Shown: positions 10,020 to 16,922 of the stretch, piece by piece
Layout: each line of letters starts with the position of its first letter
Numbering within the stretch: the stretch's first letter is position 1
Source: Planctomycetaceae bacterium
GTDB lineage: Bacteria; Planctomycetota; Planctomycetia; Pirellulales; Pirellulaceae
Direction: 5' to 3'
DNA: 44,759 nucleotides
NCBI GenBank assembly: GCA_002709225.1
Contig: PAQH01000164.1
Location: forward strand, 1 to 44,759
Made by a program: the position numbers and the translations under genes
The notes under the pieces: model-generated
Told to the model about the DNA's origin: nothing
The model's input: only the letters and a program-made list of their open reading frames with translations
The model's database searches: none

Positions 10020-10754
10020 ATGTCGTCCGGTGTCCCATCTTTTGTGTTGAACTGCGCGCAAGCCCGCGCTGTTGATGCGCGCGCCGTCGCGCATTATGGC
10101 ATCTCGGGCTTGGTCCTCATGGAAAACGCCGGGAGTGGGTGTTCCCAGTGGTTGCGTCATTTGGGTATCCGCGGGCCTGTCGTGATTTGTTGTGGAAAAG
10201 GAAACAATGCGGGTGATGGTTTTGTGATTGCCCGTCATTTGGACTTGCACGGCGCGACGGTCCGTGTTTTGCTGTGGTGTCCACCCGACGTATTGGAGGG
10301 AGATGCTTTGGTGAACTACCGCATCATTGAGCGGTCAGGTATCACCATTGAACGGGCGGACCGGATGAGTCAGGCGACAGTCGTTTCATGGCTCTCAGAG
10401 GCGGATTGGATCATCGACGCTCTTCTGGGGACTGGTGCTCGCGGCGAGTTAAGAGCACCATTGGACTTGGCTGTAATGCTGATGAATCGAGCACCGAGTA
10501 GGAAGTTAGCCATCGATGCTCCAACCGGATTGGACTGTGACACGGGAGAACCTGGACGCATCACCTTTGTTGCGGATTACACCTGCACCTTTGTTGCTGC
10601 GAAGGCGGGTTTGGTGTTGCCCCAAGCCCGGTCTTATGTCGGAGAATTACAGGTGATAGGAATTGGAATTCCTCGCCGAATGTTGGAGGATCTGGCGCGA
10701 GAGCAAGATCGGAATCAGGGCAGGACGTTGGTGGATAATGGCGCAGGGGAGTGA
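10020..10754 (+). CDS. nnrE: NAD(P)H-hydrate epimerase (YjeF N-terminal domain)
   Basis: A 244-residue single-domain YjeF_N protein. It epimerises damaged NAD(P)H hydrate so that the S form can be repaired by a dehydratase. Visible motifs are the N-terminal AVDARAVAHYGISGLVLMEN, the Rossmann-like CGKGNNAGDGFVIARHL, DWIIDALLGTGARGELR and AIDAPTGLDCDTG, all characteristic. The C-terminal ADP-dependent dehydratase (YjeF_C/NnrD), fused in many bacteria, is absent, so NnrD must be encoded elsewhere or be missing. The start is uncertain: ATG at 10020 gives a normal N-terminus, and an in-frame GTG at 9996 would add eight residues. The DUF420 gene follows three bases after the stop. Confidence 0.9.
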   Translation: MSSGVPSFVLNCAQARAVDARAVAHYGISGLVLMENAGSGCSQWLRHLGIRGPVVICCGKGNNAGDGFVIARHLDLHGATVRVLLWCPPDVLEGDALVNYRIIERSGITIERADRMSQATVVSWLSEADWIIDALLGTGARGELRAPLDLAVMLMNRAPSRKLAIDAPTGLDCDTGEPGRITFVADYTCTFVAAKAGLVLPQARSYVGELQVIGIGIPRRMLEDLAREQDRNQGRTLVDNGAGE

Positions 10755-10757
10755 AGT

Positions 10758-11318
10758 ATGGAGGTGATTTCGAGGAGCGTTGCACTCGTGATCAACCAAC
10801 AAGTGACGGAGGTTGTTAATTATCCAGGGCCGGATGGGTTCTTGGGTTTTCGAGGCTCCTTCATGATGGATGTGGTTGTGGTTGCCATGGCACTCGTGTT
10901 GGGTGTGATGTCATTCAGTATTCTGCAGGTCCGGCGCAAGCGAAAATTCCAGTTCCACAAGCAACTCCAGTTAGGGCTGGGAATGATGTTATTGCTCGCG
11001 ATCGCTGCCTTTGAAATAGACGTGCAGTTTTTTTCCACGTGGGAAGAGCGGGCCGCGCTGTCGCCTTTTTTTGATCAGGTTCACCAGTGGAGTAGCCCCG
11101 CCGGGATCAGTTTGCTTGTACATCTTTGTTTCGCGGTGCCCACGGTGGTGTTGTGGACGGTTGTTATTATCCAAGCGTTGCGGCATTTTCCTTCACCTGC
11201 AGCGCCTGGTGCCCATAGCCGTCAGCATCGACTTTGGGCTTGGATTGGTGCATTGCAAATGCTAGGGACGACCCTTACAGGATGGACGTTTTACTGGTTG
11301 GCATTTGTCGCATCCTGA
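10758..11318 (+). CDS. DUF420 family membrane protein
   Basis: A 186-residue integral membrane protein with about four hydrophobic helices (roughly residues 37-58, 73-86, 118-140 and 163-184). The pattern matches DUF420: an FHK segment after helix 1, conserved His residues in DQVHQW and LLVHL, RQHRLWAWIGAL and the final TGWTFYWLA. Members of this family accompany cytochrome oxidase and heme-copper genes in several bacteria and some are linked to oxidase maturation, so the conserved His residues may bind heme or copper. That is family knowledge, not shown here. Only three bases separate it from nnrE, and an 11-base region with GTGAAGT lies at the junction. No oxidase genes lie in the window. 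Confidence 0.75.
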   Translation: MEVISRSVALVINQQVTEVVNYPGPDGFLGFRGSFMMDVVVVAMALVLGVMSFSILQVRRKRKFQFHKQLQLGLGMMLLLAIAAFEIDVQFFSTWEERAALSPFFDQVHQWSSPAGISLLVHLCFAVPTVVLWTVVIIQALRHFPSPAAPGAHSRQHRLWAWIGALQMLGTTLTGWTFYWLAFVAS

Positions 11319-11393
11319 GGCGAGTTTCCGTGGTGCTGCCAAGTGAACGTACATCACCTGGTCAAGGTGTCGTGTGCTGTCTCAAACTGTCCG

Positions 11394-11423
11394 GCGGTAG
11401 CAACGCGATTGCATTGCTACCGC
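11394..11423 (+). promoter_or_regulatory. Perfect 10-bp hairpin just upstream of a Shine-Dalgarno site
   Basis: GCGGTAGCAA (11394-11403) and TTGCTACCGC (11414-11423) are exact complements around a 10-base loop. The structure ends about eight bases before GGGAGG, the ribosome-binding site of the membrane protein at 11442. The loop holds a second TTGC that could pair with GCAA in an alternative fold. It lies 75 bases after the DUF420 stop codon. It may be a terminator without a T-run, an mRNA-stabilising element or a translational control element. Confidence 0.45.
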
Positions 11424-11441
11424 TCTAAAGGGAGGCGGGTC

Positions 11442-11945
11442 ATGGCAAGATCGTTTGAATTTCCCGAACATCCACTCTCCAGGATGGAAGACCCTTTTGT
11501 CGATGCGGCGGGCAACAATCCCTTTGCCGATCCAGAGATGAGTAATCAAATCGAATCCAATCCTTATGGCACAGGGGCGGATGAGTTTAGACCCTATCAA
11601 CCTCGAGATCACGTGATCTCGATGCGGTCTCGGGGTCCTACCATTCTGCTGTTGGGGGCATGTGGGGCGCTGAGCGCTATCGGCATTGTGATTTGCGAGC
11701 TATTCAGTAGAGCCGACTGGGGTGTCTTGTTGGGTGTTTTTTCTGTCATTGTGGGTTTTGTCTTCGGCCCCGCGGCTTGGATCCTAGGTGCTCACGACTT
11801 GCGCGCGATCACCGCAGGTGCGATGGACTCCCGTGGCCGCATCTTGACTGGATTTGGACGGATGCTCGGAGTCGGTACGACGCTTGGTGCCGTTTTCTAC
11901 GTTCTCTCTGTCGTGGTGAGGATGGTCGAGCCGTGGAGTTCTTGA
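11442..11945 (+). CDS. Small membrane protein of unknown function (DUF4190-like)
   Basis: A 167-residue protein not recognised with certainty. Residues 1-60 are hydrophilic and rich in Asn, Asp, Pro and Glu (including NNPFADPEMSN and FRPYQPRDH). Three hydrophobic segments follow at about 66-86, 90-112 and 138-158. Between the second and third lies GAHDLRAITAGAMDSRGR, reminiscent of the helix-linker seen in DUF4190-type small membrane proteins, where a similar G-x-x-x-L/A-G pattern follows. The ATG at 11442 is well supported by GGGAGG nine bases upstream. The strong hairpin at 11394-11423 sits directly before that site. No function can be proposed; neighbours are a DUF420 protein and nadA. Confidence 0.7.
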   Translation: MARSFEFPEHPLSRMEDPFVDAAGNNPFADPEMSNQIESNPYGTGADEFRPYQPRDHVISMRSRGPTILLLGACGALSAIGIVICELFSRADWGVLLGVFSVIVGFVFGPAAWILGAHDLRAITAGAMDSRGRILTGFGRMLGVGTTLGAVFYVLSVVVRMVEPWSS

Positions 11946-12066
11946 CACGGTGCCTGGGACGCGATTGGCGTTTGTACCCAAACCTGCCAGGAGCCTTTGT
12001 TCTGCGGGTGACATCCAAGGTCCTGGGTCGGCCAGATACGGCGCTGCTGCTGGCAAACGACCGGCT

Positions 12067-12094
12067 TTGGCTGGACTCTGTCGGGACCTATAAT
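12067..12094 (+). promoter_or_regulatory. Candidate sigma-70 promoter of nadA
   Basis: TTGGCT (12067-12072), a 16-base spacer and a perfect TATAAT (12089-12094). The -35 box matches TTGACA at 4/6. The -10 box lies within the first copy of a 17-bp tandem duplication, so an identical TATAAT recurs at 12106-12111, where no good -35 box stands upstream. Either would give a leader of roughly 70-85 bases before the nadA start. Confidence 0.45.
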
Positions 12095-12113
12095 AAGTCG
12101 GGACCTATAATAA
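12080..12113 (+). repeat. Perfect 17-bp tandem duplication upstream of nadA
   Basis: Two adjacent identical copies of GTCGGGACCTATAATAA, at 12080-12096 and 12097-12113. Each contains TATAAT, so the duplication doubles a -10 promoter element. It lies 70 bases before the nadA start codon in non-coding sequence. Confidence 0.9.
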
Positions 12114-12124
12114 AGTGAACTGTT

Positions 12125-12146
12125 CCTTGTCCACACCTTGTCCACA
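12125..12146 (+). repeat. Perfect 11-bp tandem duplication in the nadA leader
   Basis: CCTTGTCCACA occurs twice in direct succession, at 12125-12135 and 12136-12146, 11 bases after the 17-bp duplication. Both lie in the inferred 5' untranslated region of nadA. TTGTCCACA resembles the start of a DnaA-box-like or TTATCCACA element, but differs by one base and is probably coincidental. Confidence 0.85.
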
Positions 12147-12182
12147 CCGTGGTGCCACGTAGTGGAGTCTCGGAGATTGTGC

Positions 12183-13322
12183 ATGTCCGCAGCGGTACTC
12201 CCTGACGGGATTCTCGACTTTGCTCCTTATCGATCGCTGGCTAATGAAGAGTTGGCCGCGCGCGTCGATGAGGTTCGAAAACAACTCGGATCACGTTTGT
12301 TGATTCTGGGACATCACTATCAGCAAGATGCTGTCATTGCCCACAGTGATTTACGTGGTGACAGTTACCAGCTCAGTCAAAGCGCGGCCGCCAATGATGA
12401 ATGTCGTTGGATTGTTTTTTGCGGCGTGCACTTCATGGCTGAAACCGCTGACATTTTGGCGAATGGTCCGGAGCAACTGGCGGCTCGCGATGGTGCGCGT
12501 GTGGATGTAATATTGCCCGACATGTCAGCTGGCTGTTCGATGGCCGACATGGCAGCAATCGATCAGGTCGAAGCCGCTTGGGAAGATCTTGCGGAAGTGG
12601 TCGACGTGAACGAAATCACGCCCGTGACTTACGTCAATTCGGCAGCGAGTCTGAAAGCTTTTTGTGGCCGAAATGGTGGTCTGGTTTGCACCTCCAGTAA
12701 CGCGCGATCGGCTTTGCAGTGGGCCTTTGAGCGAAAGCCTCGAGTCCTGTTTTTTCCCGATCAGCACCTCGGTCGAAATACGTCACTGCAGATGGGAATC
12801 ACCAATGACGAAATGCCAGTCTGGAATCCACATGACGAAGAATTGGGGGGCAACACAGTCGATGCAATTCAACAAAGTCGTGTGATCTTGTGGGAAGGGC
12901 ATTGCAGTGTCCATCAGATGTTCCGCGCTGAGCACGTTCACCAATTTCGGGAACAGTTCCCAGGGATCCAGATTCTGGTGCATCCTGAATGTATGCAAGA
13001 AGTGAATGATCTGGCGGATATTTCCGGCTCGACGGGGAAGATTATTGAAACAGTCCGGGCTGCCGAGGCGGGAACCAAGTGGGCGATTGGGACCGAACTG
13101 CACCTGGTGAATCGTCTTAAGAGCGAACATCCGGACCAGGAAATCCATTTTCTTTCCCCAGTCGTATGCATGTGTGCCACGATGCATCGCATCGATTTGG
13201 CGCACCTCTGTTGGAGTTTGGAGAATTTGCTGGCTGGCCATCCGGTCAACAAAATTCTCGTCGATGATGAGACGGCCCGTTGGGCCCGTGTTTCGCTTGA
13301 GCGGATGCTGCAAGTGCGATAG
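12183..13322 (+). CDS. nadA: Quinolinate synthase
   Basis: A 379-residue NadA, the [4Fe-4S] enzyme that condenses iminoaspartate with dihydroxyacetone phosphate to quinolinate in de novo NAD synthesis. Motifs in order: ILGHHYQQDAVIAHSD, SQSAAAND, FCGVHFMAETADIL (Cys80), PDMSAGCSMAD, GLVCTSSNA (Cys169) and the C-terminal VVCMCATMHRI (Cys329/331). Cys80, Cys169 and one of Cys329/331 are the likely cluster ligands. The ATG at 12183 has GGAGA upstream. The protein is somewhat longer than the shortest archaeal forms and similar to other bacterial NadA. nadB and nadC are not in the window. The leader carries two tandem duplications that may affect expression. Confidence 0.95.
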   Translation: MSAAVLPDGILDFAPYRSLANEELAARVDEVRKQLGSRLLILGHHYQQDAVIAHSDLRGDSYQLSQSAAANDECRWIVFCGVHFMAETADILANGPEQLAARDGARVDVILPDMSAGCSMADMAAIDQVEAAWEDLAEVVDVNEITPVTYVNSAASLKAFCGRNGGLVCTSSNARSALQWAFERKPRVLFFPDQHLGRNTSLQMGITNDEMPVWNPHDEELGGNTVDAIQQSRVILWEGHCSVHQMFRAEHVHQFREQFPGIQILVHPECMQEVNDLADISGSTGKIIETVRAAEAGTKWAIGTELHLVNRLKSEHPDQEIHFLSPVVCMCATMHRIDLAHLCWSLENLLAGHPVNKILVDDETARWARVSLERMLQVR

Positions 13323-13372
13323 CGACAGCTGAATTGGTGCTGGGCAACAAAGGGTGTGTGCTGAAATCTGGT

Positions 13373-13402
13373 TTGCCGTCAGTTTGGCGCAGCGATTACA
13401 AT
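13373..13402 (+). promoter_or_regulatory. Candidate promoter of the propeller/di-heme gene
   Basis: TTGCCG (13373-13378), an 18-base spacer and TACAAT (13397-13402) match the sigma-70 consensus at 4/6 and 5/6. It would give a leader of about 108 bases before the start at 13516. It is based on consensus matching only. Confidence 0.35.
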
Positions 13403-13515
13403 ACCATGGGTCGAGTGGTGCGCCGCGAATTGTCGGCTGCGTCACCTGGGGCGGCACCGAAGATCGGCGGCGCGCTGTTCGTCTCCTGTTCGATTAACTG
13501 CAAGAAGGCGATTTT

Positions 13516-15297
13516 ATGGTCGTTTCCGCATTCCCCGCGCAGTCCATGAGTCGGCTGTACGCAACCCTTGTCTGTCTGCTCACACTTTCTGTTGCCGAAG
13601 GAGTTGCAGCAGATCCGCCCGTACTGCGTCGGCCTATTGCGCTCGAGCTATCGGGAGATGGGAAATCGTTGTATGTCGCGAATTCGCGTAGTGGTAGCTT
13701 GTCCGTCATTGATCTCAATAGTGCCCGCGTGGTTGAGGAAATTGTGTTGGGGAAAAGGTTGAGCGATCTGGTGCGCGTCGATGGCCGCCCGTGGTTTTTG
13801 GTGACCGACGAAGAGGCGGGTGAGTTGTTATTGCTCCAAGCTACTGGACAGACGGTGACCGTCCGGCAGAGATTGCCAGTCAGCCCTTACCCGGTGTGTG
13901 TGGTGGTCAGTCCCGATCAGAGTCGCTGTTATGTGACATCGATCTGGTCGCGTCGCCTCTCGGTGATCGATTTACCGCTCGAGAATGCGCAGCAGGCGAG
14001 AGTAGCTCACGTAGTTGATTTGCCTATCGCGCCGAGATGTCAATTGCTTGTGCGCGACGGGAGCGAACTGATCATTGCCGATGCGTTTGGGGGTCGACTG
14101 GCCGTAGTCGATACACGAGATTTGGAGTTGGTGGGGATTCGTGAGTTTCCAGGACACAACGTACGCGGGTTAGGTGTCAACCATGATGGAAGTATGTTGC
14201 TGATCGCCCATCAGATGCTCAACGAACTGGCGCACACGGTGCGTAACGATGTGCACTGGGGGTTGTTGATGTCGAATGATCTGCGTTGGCTCAAGTTGGA
14301 TGCTGTGCTCGATCCGCAGGCGGATTTATATGGTGGTGCACATATGCATCCGCTCGGCGAAGCGGGCAGCGCAACGGGAGATCCGGCTGGGTTGAGCGTT
14401 GCCAAGGACGGAACCGTGGTCGTGGCATTGGGTGGTGTCGGCGAAGTTGCGGTTGGTCAGGAAAAGGATTTCAGCCTTTATCGAATTCGTGTTGGTCGGC
14501 GTCCTACGGATGTGACAATCGATGACGCAGGTACGACTGCTTATGTGGTTAATACCTTCGGAGAATCCGTGTCGATTATTGATCTCGATGAACGCGAAAC
14601 AAAGGGAAAAATCCGACTGGGTGATTTGCCGGATTTCGCAGCACTGTCTGACGTTGATCGAGGGGAACTGCTCTTTTATGACGCGAGTTTGTCGCATGAT
14701 GGCTGGATGAGTTGCCATAGTTGCCACACCGACGGGCACACCAATGGCATGTTGAACGATAATTTTAGTGACGCATCGTTTGGCGCGCCCAAACGTGTCC
14801 TCTCATTGTTGGGCCGCACGGGTACTGAGCCATTTGCCTGGAATGCGGAAGCGAAGGATCTAGCGACGCAGATTCGCAAGAGCATTACCAATACGTTGCA
14901 ATCAGATAATGAGCCGGATGAAGCGCAAGTTGCGGCGCTGGCCGCCTACGTGCGGACGTTGTCAGGGCCGCCGTCAATTGATCGCTTGCGTGGTGTCACC
15001 GATCCGGCTGCAATTGACCGGGGCAGCAAGCAATTTCGAGCGCTTGGTTGTGCACGTTGCCACCGCCCACCGACCTTTACGACTCCCCGAACGTATGATG
15101 TGGGGCTCGTCGATAAGCTGGGGAATAATCGCTTTAACCCCCCGACGTTGCGCGGTGTGGGGCAGCGTGGGCCCTATTTTCACGACAATCGAGCAGCCAG
15201 CCTGGCAGACGTCTTTCGCAAACATCGTCACCAGCTCAAGCGCGATCTCAGGGATGAGGAGTTGTTGGACCTGCTGGCATACTTGCGCAGCTTGTAA
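13516..15297 (+). CDS. YVTN-type beta-propeller protein with C-terminal di-heme cytochrome c region
   Basis: A 593-residue exported redox protein. A signal peptide spans the N-terminus (hydrophobic core LYATLVCLLTLSVAEG, cleavage near AAD). Residues about 35-375 form a seven-bladed propeller with YVTN-like blades: SLYVANSRSGSLSVIDL, RCYVTSIWSRRLSVIDL and TAYVVNTFGESVSIIDL. The C-terminal third has two heme-attachment sites, Cys400-His-Ser-Cys403-His404 and Cys512-Ala-Arg-Cys515-His516. The end, NPPTLRGVGQRGPYFHDNRAASL, resembles MauG/bacterial cytochrome c peroxidase. It probably transfers electrons or oxidises a substrate in the periplasm; the peroxidase activity itself is not proven. The ATG at 13516 has AGAAGG upstream; an internal ATG at 13546 is possible. 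It converges with the flavoprotein gene 18 bases away. Confidence 0.85.
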   Translation: MVVSAFPAQSMSRLYATLVCLLTLSVAEGVAADPPVLRRPIALELSGDGKSLYVANSRSGSLSVIDLNSARVVEEIVLGKRLSDLVRVDGRPWFLVTDEEAGELLLLQATGQTVTVRQRLPVSPYPVCVVVSPDQSRCYVTSIWSRRLSVIDLPLENAQQARVAHVVDLPIAPRCQLLVRDGSELIIADAFGGRLAVVDTRDLELVGIREFPGHNVRGLGVNHDGSMLLIAHQMLNELAHTVRNDVHWGLLMSNDLRWLKLDAVLDPQADLYGGAHMHPLGEAGSATGDPAGLSVAKDGTVVVALGGVGEVAVGQEKDFSLYRIRVGRRPTDVTIDDAGTTAYVVNTFGESVSIIDLDERETKGKIRLGDLPDFAALSDVDRGELLFYDASLSHDGWMSCHSCHTDGHTNGMLNDNFSDASFGAPKRVLSLLGRTGTEPFAWNAEAKDLATQIRKSITNTLQSDNEPDEAQVAALAAYVRTLSGPPSIDRLRGVTDPAAIDRGSKQFRALGCARCHRPPTFTTPRTYDVGLVDKLGNNRFNPPTLRGVGQRGPYFHDNRAASLADVFRKHRHQLKRDLRDEELLDLLAYLRSL

Positions 15298-15315
15298 ACG
15301 GGTTGAATGGGTCGG

Positions 15316-16860
15316 TCAGTTGTGAATGCTGATCGACTTATGTTCGCCAGCCGCATGCGCGTCCATGATGGCCTCACCCGCTAGTCGTCCGCTTGTCATC
15401 GCCCAGGCAATGTGAAGCCCGTGGCCAAAAAGCACCATCCCGGAGAGGCCGTTTTGGCCAGCCGCGTATAATCCCGGAATGGGGACACCACGTTCGTCAA
15501 GCACTTGCATCCGTTGATCAACGAGTGCTCCGCCTTCAGTCGTAGTGAAGTACGCTTTGGCAGGACCCAGTAAACACCAGGGGCCCCCCCGTAGGGGCGG
15601 CGTGCGCTGGGTTCGCCCGAACGGATCTCTGGCGTTGCCATTGGCGAAGTGATTGTATTTCTCGAGAGTCTGTCGCACACGGTCAAGCGGGAGATTGCGT
15701 GGTTGCAGAACCGCTTCCAATGAGTTTGCCAGCCGCGTGATGTCTGGACGCAAGCGATGATAATCGTGGACATAGGCGTAGGCGATGTCAGGAGCGGTCG
15801 AAATGAAATGGGGCCAGTTGGAAAACTGGCGTACCCGCTCGCCATCGAGCAGGATGTAACCGATCTTGTCCGGTTGATTGGCTGTCGCGATTTCTCGATC
15901 GGGCCAGACGGTTTCGTCGACGAATCGTTCTCCGCGCTGATTGAGCAAGATGGCGCCCTGCTGAAACAGGGCGTTTTCTGGATGTTGCCAAGTCACCAGA
16001 AGACGTTTGATCAGCCGTCGCATTATCCAATTAGGTAACTTCCGGGCAATTTGGCCCATTAGTTGCGAGGCCCAGCCGCGAGTCGGTAACCACTGTTGGA
16101 AAGGTGCTGAACTGGAAGTCACGAAACGTAACTCTGGACCGTAGGTAACGTCCATGTTGACCAGTTCCGCACCCGCTTGCTGAGCCAAACGCTGTCCGTC
16201 ACCCGTCGCGAACGGATTGATCCCGTCAATTTTCCGATATTGTTCGCCTTTGTGTTCAGCGATCATCCCAGGGTCGTTCGCATAGTCTCCACCTGCGAGT
16301 ACGACACCCCGGCGGGCGTGGTACTGTCGGCTATGTCCCTGTGCGGTGACTCGCACTCCAATGACGCGTCCTTCTTGTTTGATCAGTTCTTCGACCGTGG
16401 TGTCGCAAAGCAGCGTTCCTCTTTGATCCTGAAACGCAAGTTGTAGTGCGGCGATATAGGCTTTGGCTCCTGGCACAACATTGTGCATGCGGGGAACTCG
16501 GTTGGGGGGTTCCGGATTGGGGCCTACGAAGCTCAGACCCAGGCCACAAAGCCAGTCAAAAGTGCGCGGTGCCTCTTGCAGAAAGAACGCGCGCATAATG
16601 TCATTATTGCGGCATTCGATTTGAGGGTCGGCGAATTGTCCCGCGTCGATCGCATGGTCGGCAACACGGTCTGCAATCCCCCGCGCCGCTTGCTGTGAGG
16701 TTTCCGCCGCGGTAAAAGAACCGACAGCAATACCGGTTGTCCCACCAGGCTGAGGTCGTTTTTCGAGGATCAGTACCTGGCCACCATGTTGGGCTGCTGC
16801 CAGTCCAGCGGCGAGCCCACTGCCACCCGCGCCGACCACAATGACGTCATAAGTCTTCAC
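15316..16860 (-). CDS. FAD-dependent oxidoreductase (fumarate reductase/3-ketosteroid dehydrogenase-like)
   Basis: A 514-residue flavoprotein of the FAD_binding_2 family. The ADP-binding beta-alpha-beta fold is at the N-terminus (VIVVGAGGSGLAAG, ending in LILEKRPQPGGTT), and the C-terminal FAD-contact segment reads GLYAAGQNGLSGMVLFGHGLHIAWAM. The family includes fumarate reductases, 3-ketosteroid-delta-1-dehydrogenases and succinate dehydrogenase-like enzymes; the substrate cannot be read from sequence. GTG at 16858-16860 was chosen because the protein then starts MKTYDVIVVGAG. A reading from a TTG at 16926 would overlap the glnE stop by three bases and add 22 residues. It lies immediately downstream of glnE on the same strand and may be cotranscribed. 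No signal peptide was seen. Confidence 0.85.
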   Translation of the reverse strand: MKTYDVIVVGAGGSGLAAGLAAAQHGGQVLILEKRPQPGGTTGIAVGSFTAAETSQQAARGIADRVADHAIDAGQFADPQIECRNNDIMRAFFLQEAPRTFDWLCGLGLSFVGPNPEPPNRVPRMHNVVPGAKAYIAALQLAFQDQRGTLLCDTTVEELIKQEGRVIGVRVTAQGHSRQYHARRGVVLAGGDYANDPGMIAEHKGEQYRKIDGINPFATGDGQRLAQQAGAELVNMDVTYGPELRFVTSSSAPFQQWLPTRGWASQLMGQIARKLPNWIMRRLIKRLLVTWQHPENALFQQGAILLNQRGERFVDETVWPDREIATANQPDKIGYILLDGERVRQFSNWPHFISTAPDIAYAYVHDYHRLRPDITRLANSLEAVLQPRNLPLDRVRQTLEKYNHFANGNARDPFGRTQRTPPLRGGPWCLLGPAKAYFTTTEGGALVDQRMQVLDERGVPIPGLYAAGQNGLSGMVLFGHGLHIAWAMTSGRLAGEAIMDAHAAGEHKSISIHN

Positions 16861-16922
16861 GTTTTGTCGATGCTCTCTGGTGAACCGATGGGGGGCTGAA
16901 CATGGTGCCCGTTTGTTCTTGA

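Noticed and set aside
10758..11318. A heme-copper oxidase locus around the DUF420 gene
   Set aside because: No ctaC, ctaD, ctaE or sco gene is present; neighbours are nnrE, a small membrane protein and nadA.
12125..12146. DnaA-box-like TTGTCCACA repeated near nadA, suggesting an origin
   Set aside because: Only two copies exist, made by one tandem duplication. There is no AT-rich region, and dnaA and dnaN are absent. dnaB at 23.5 kb is not evidence of an origin.
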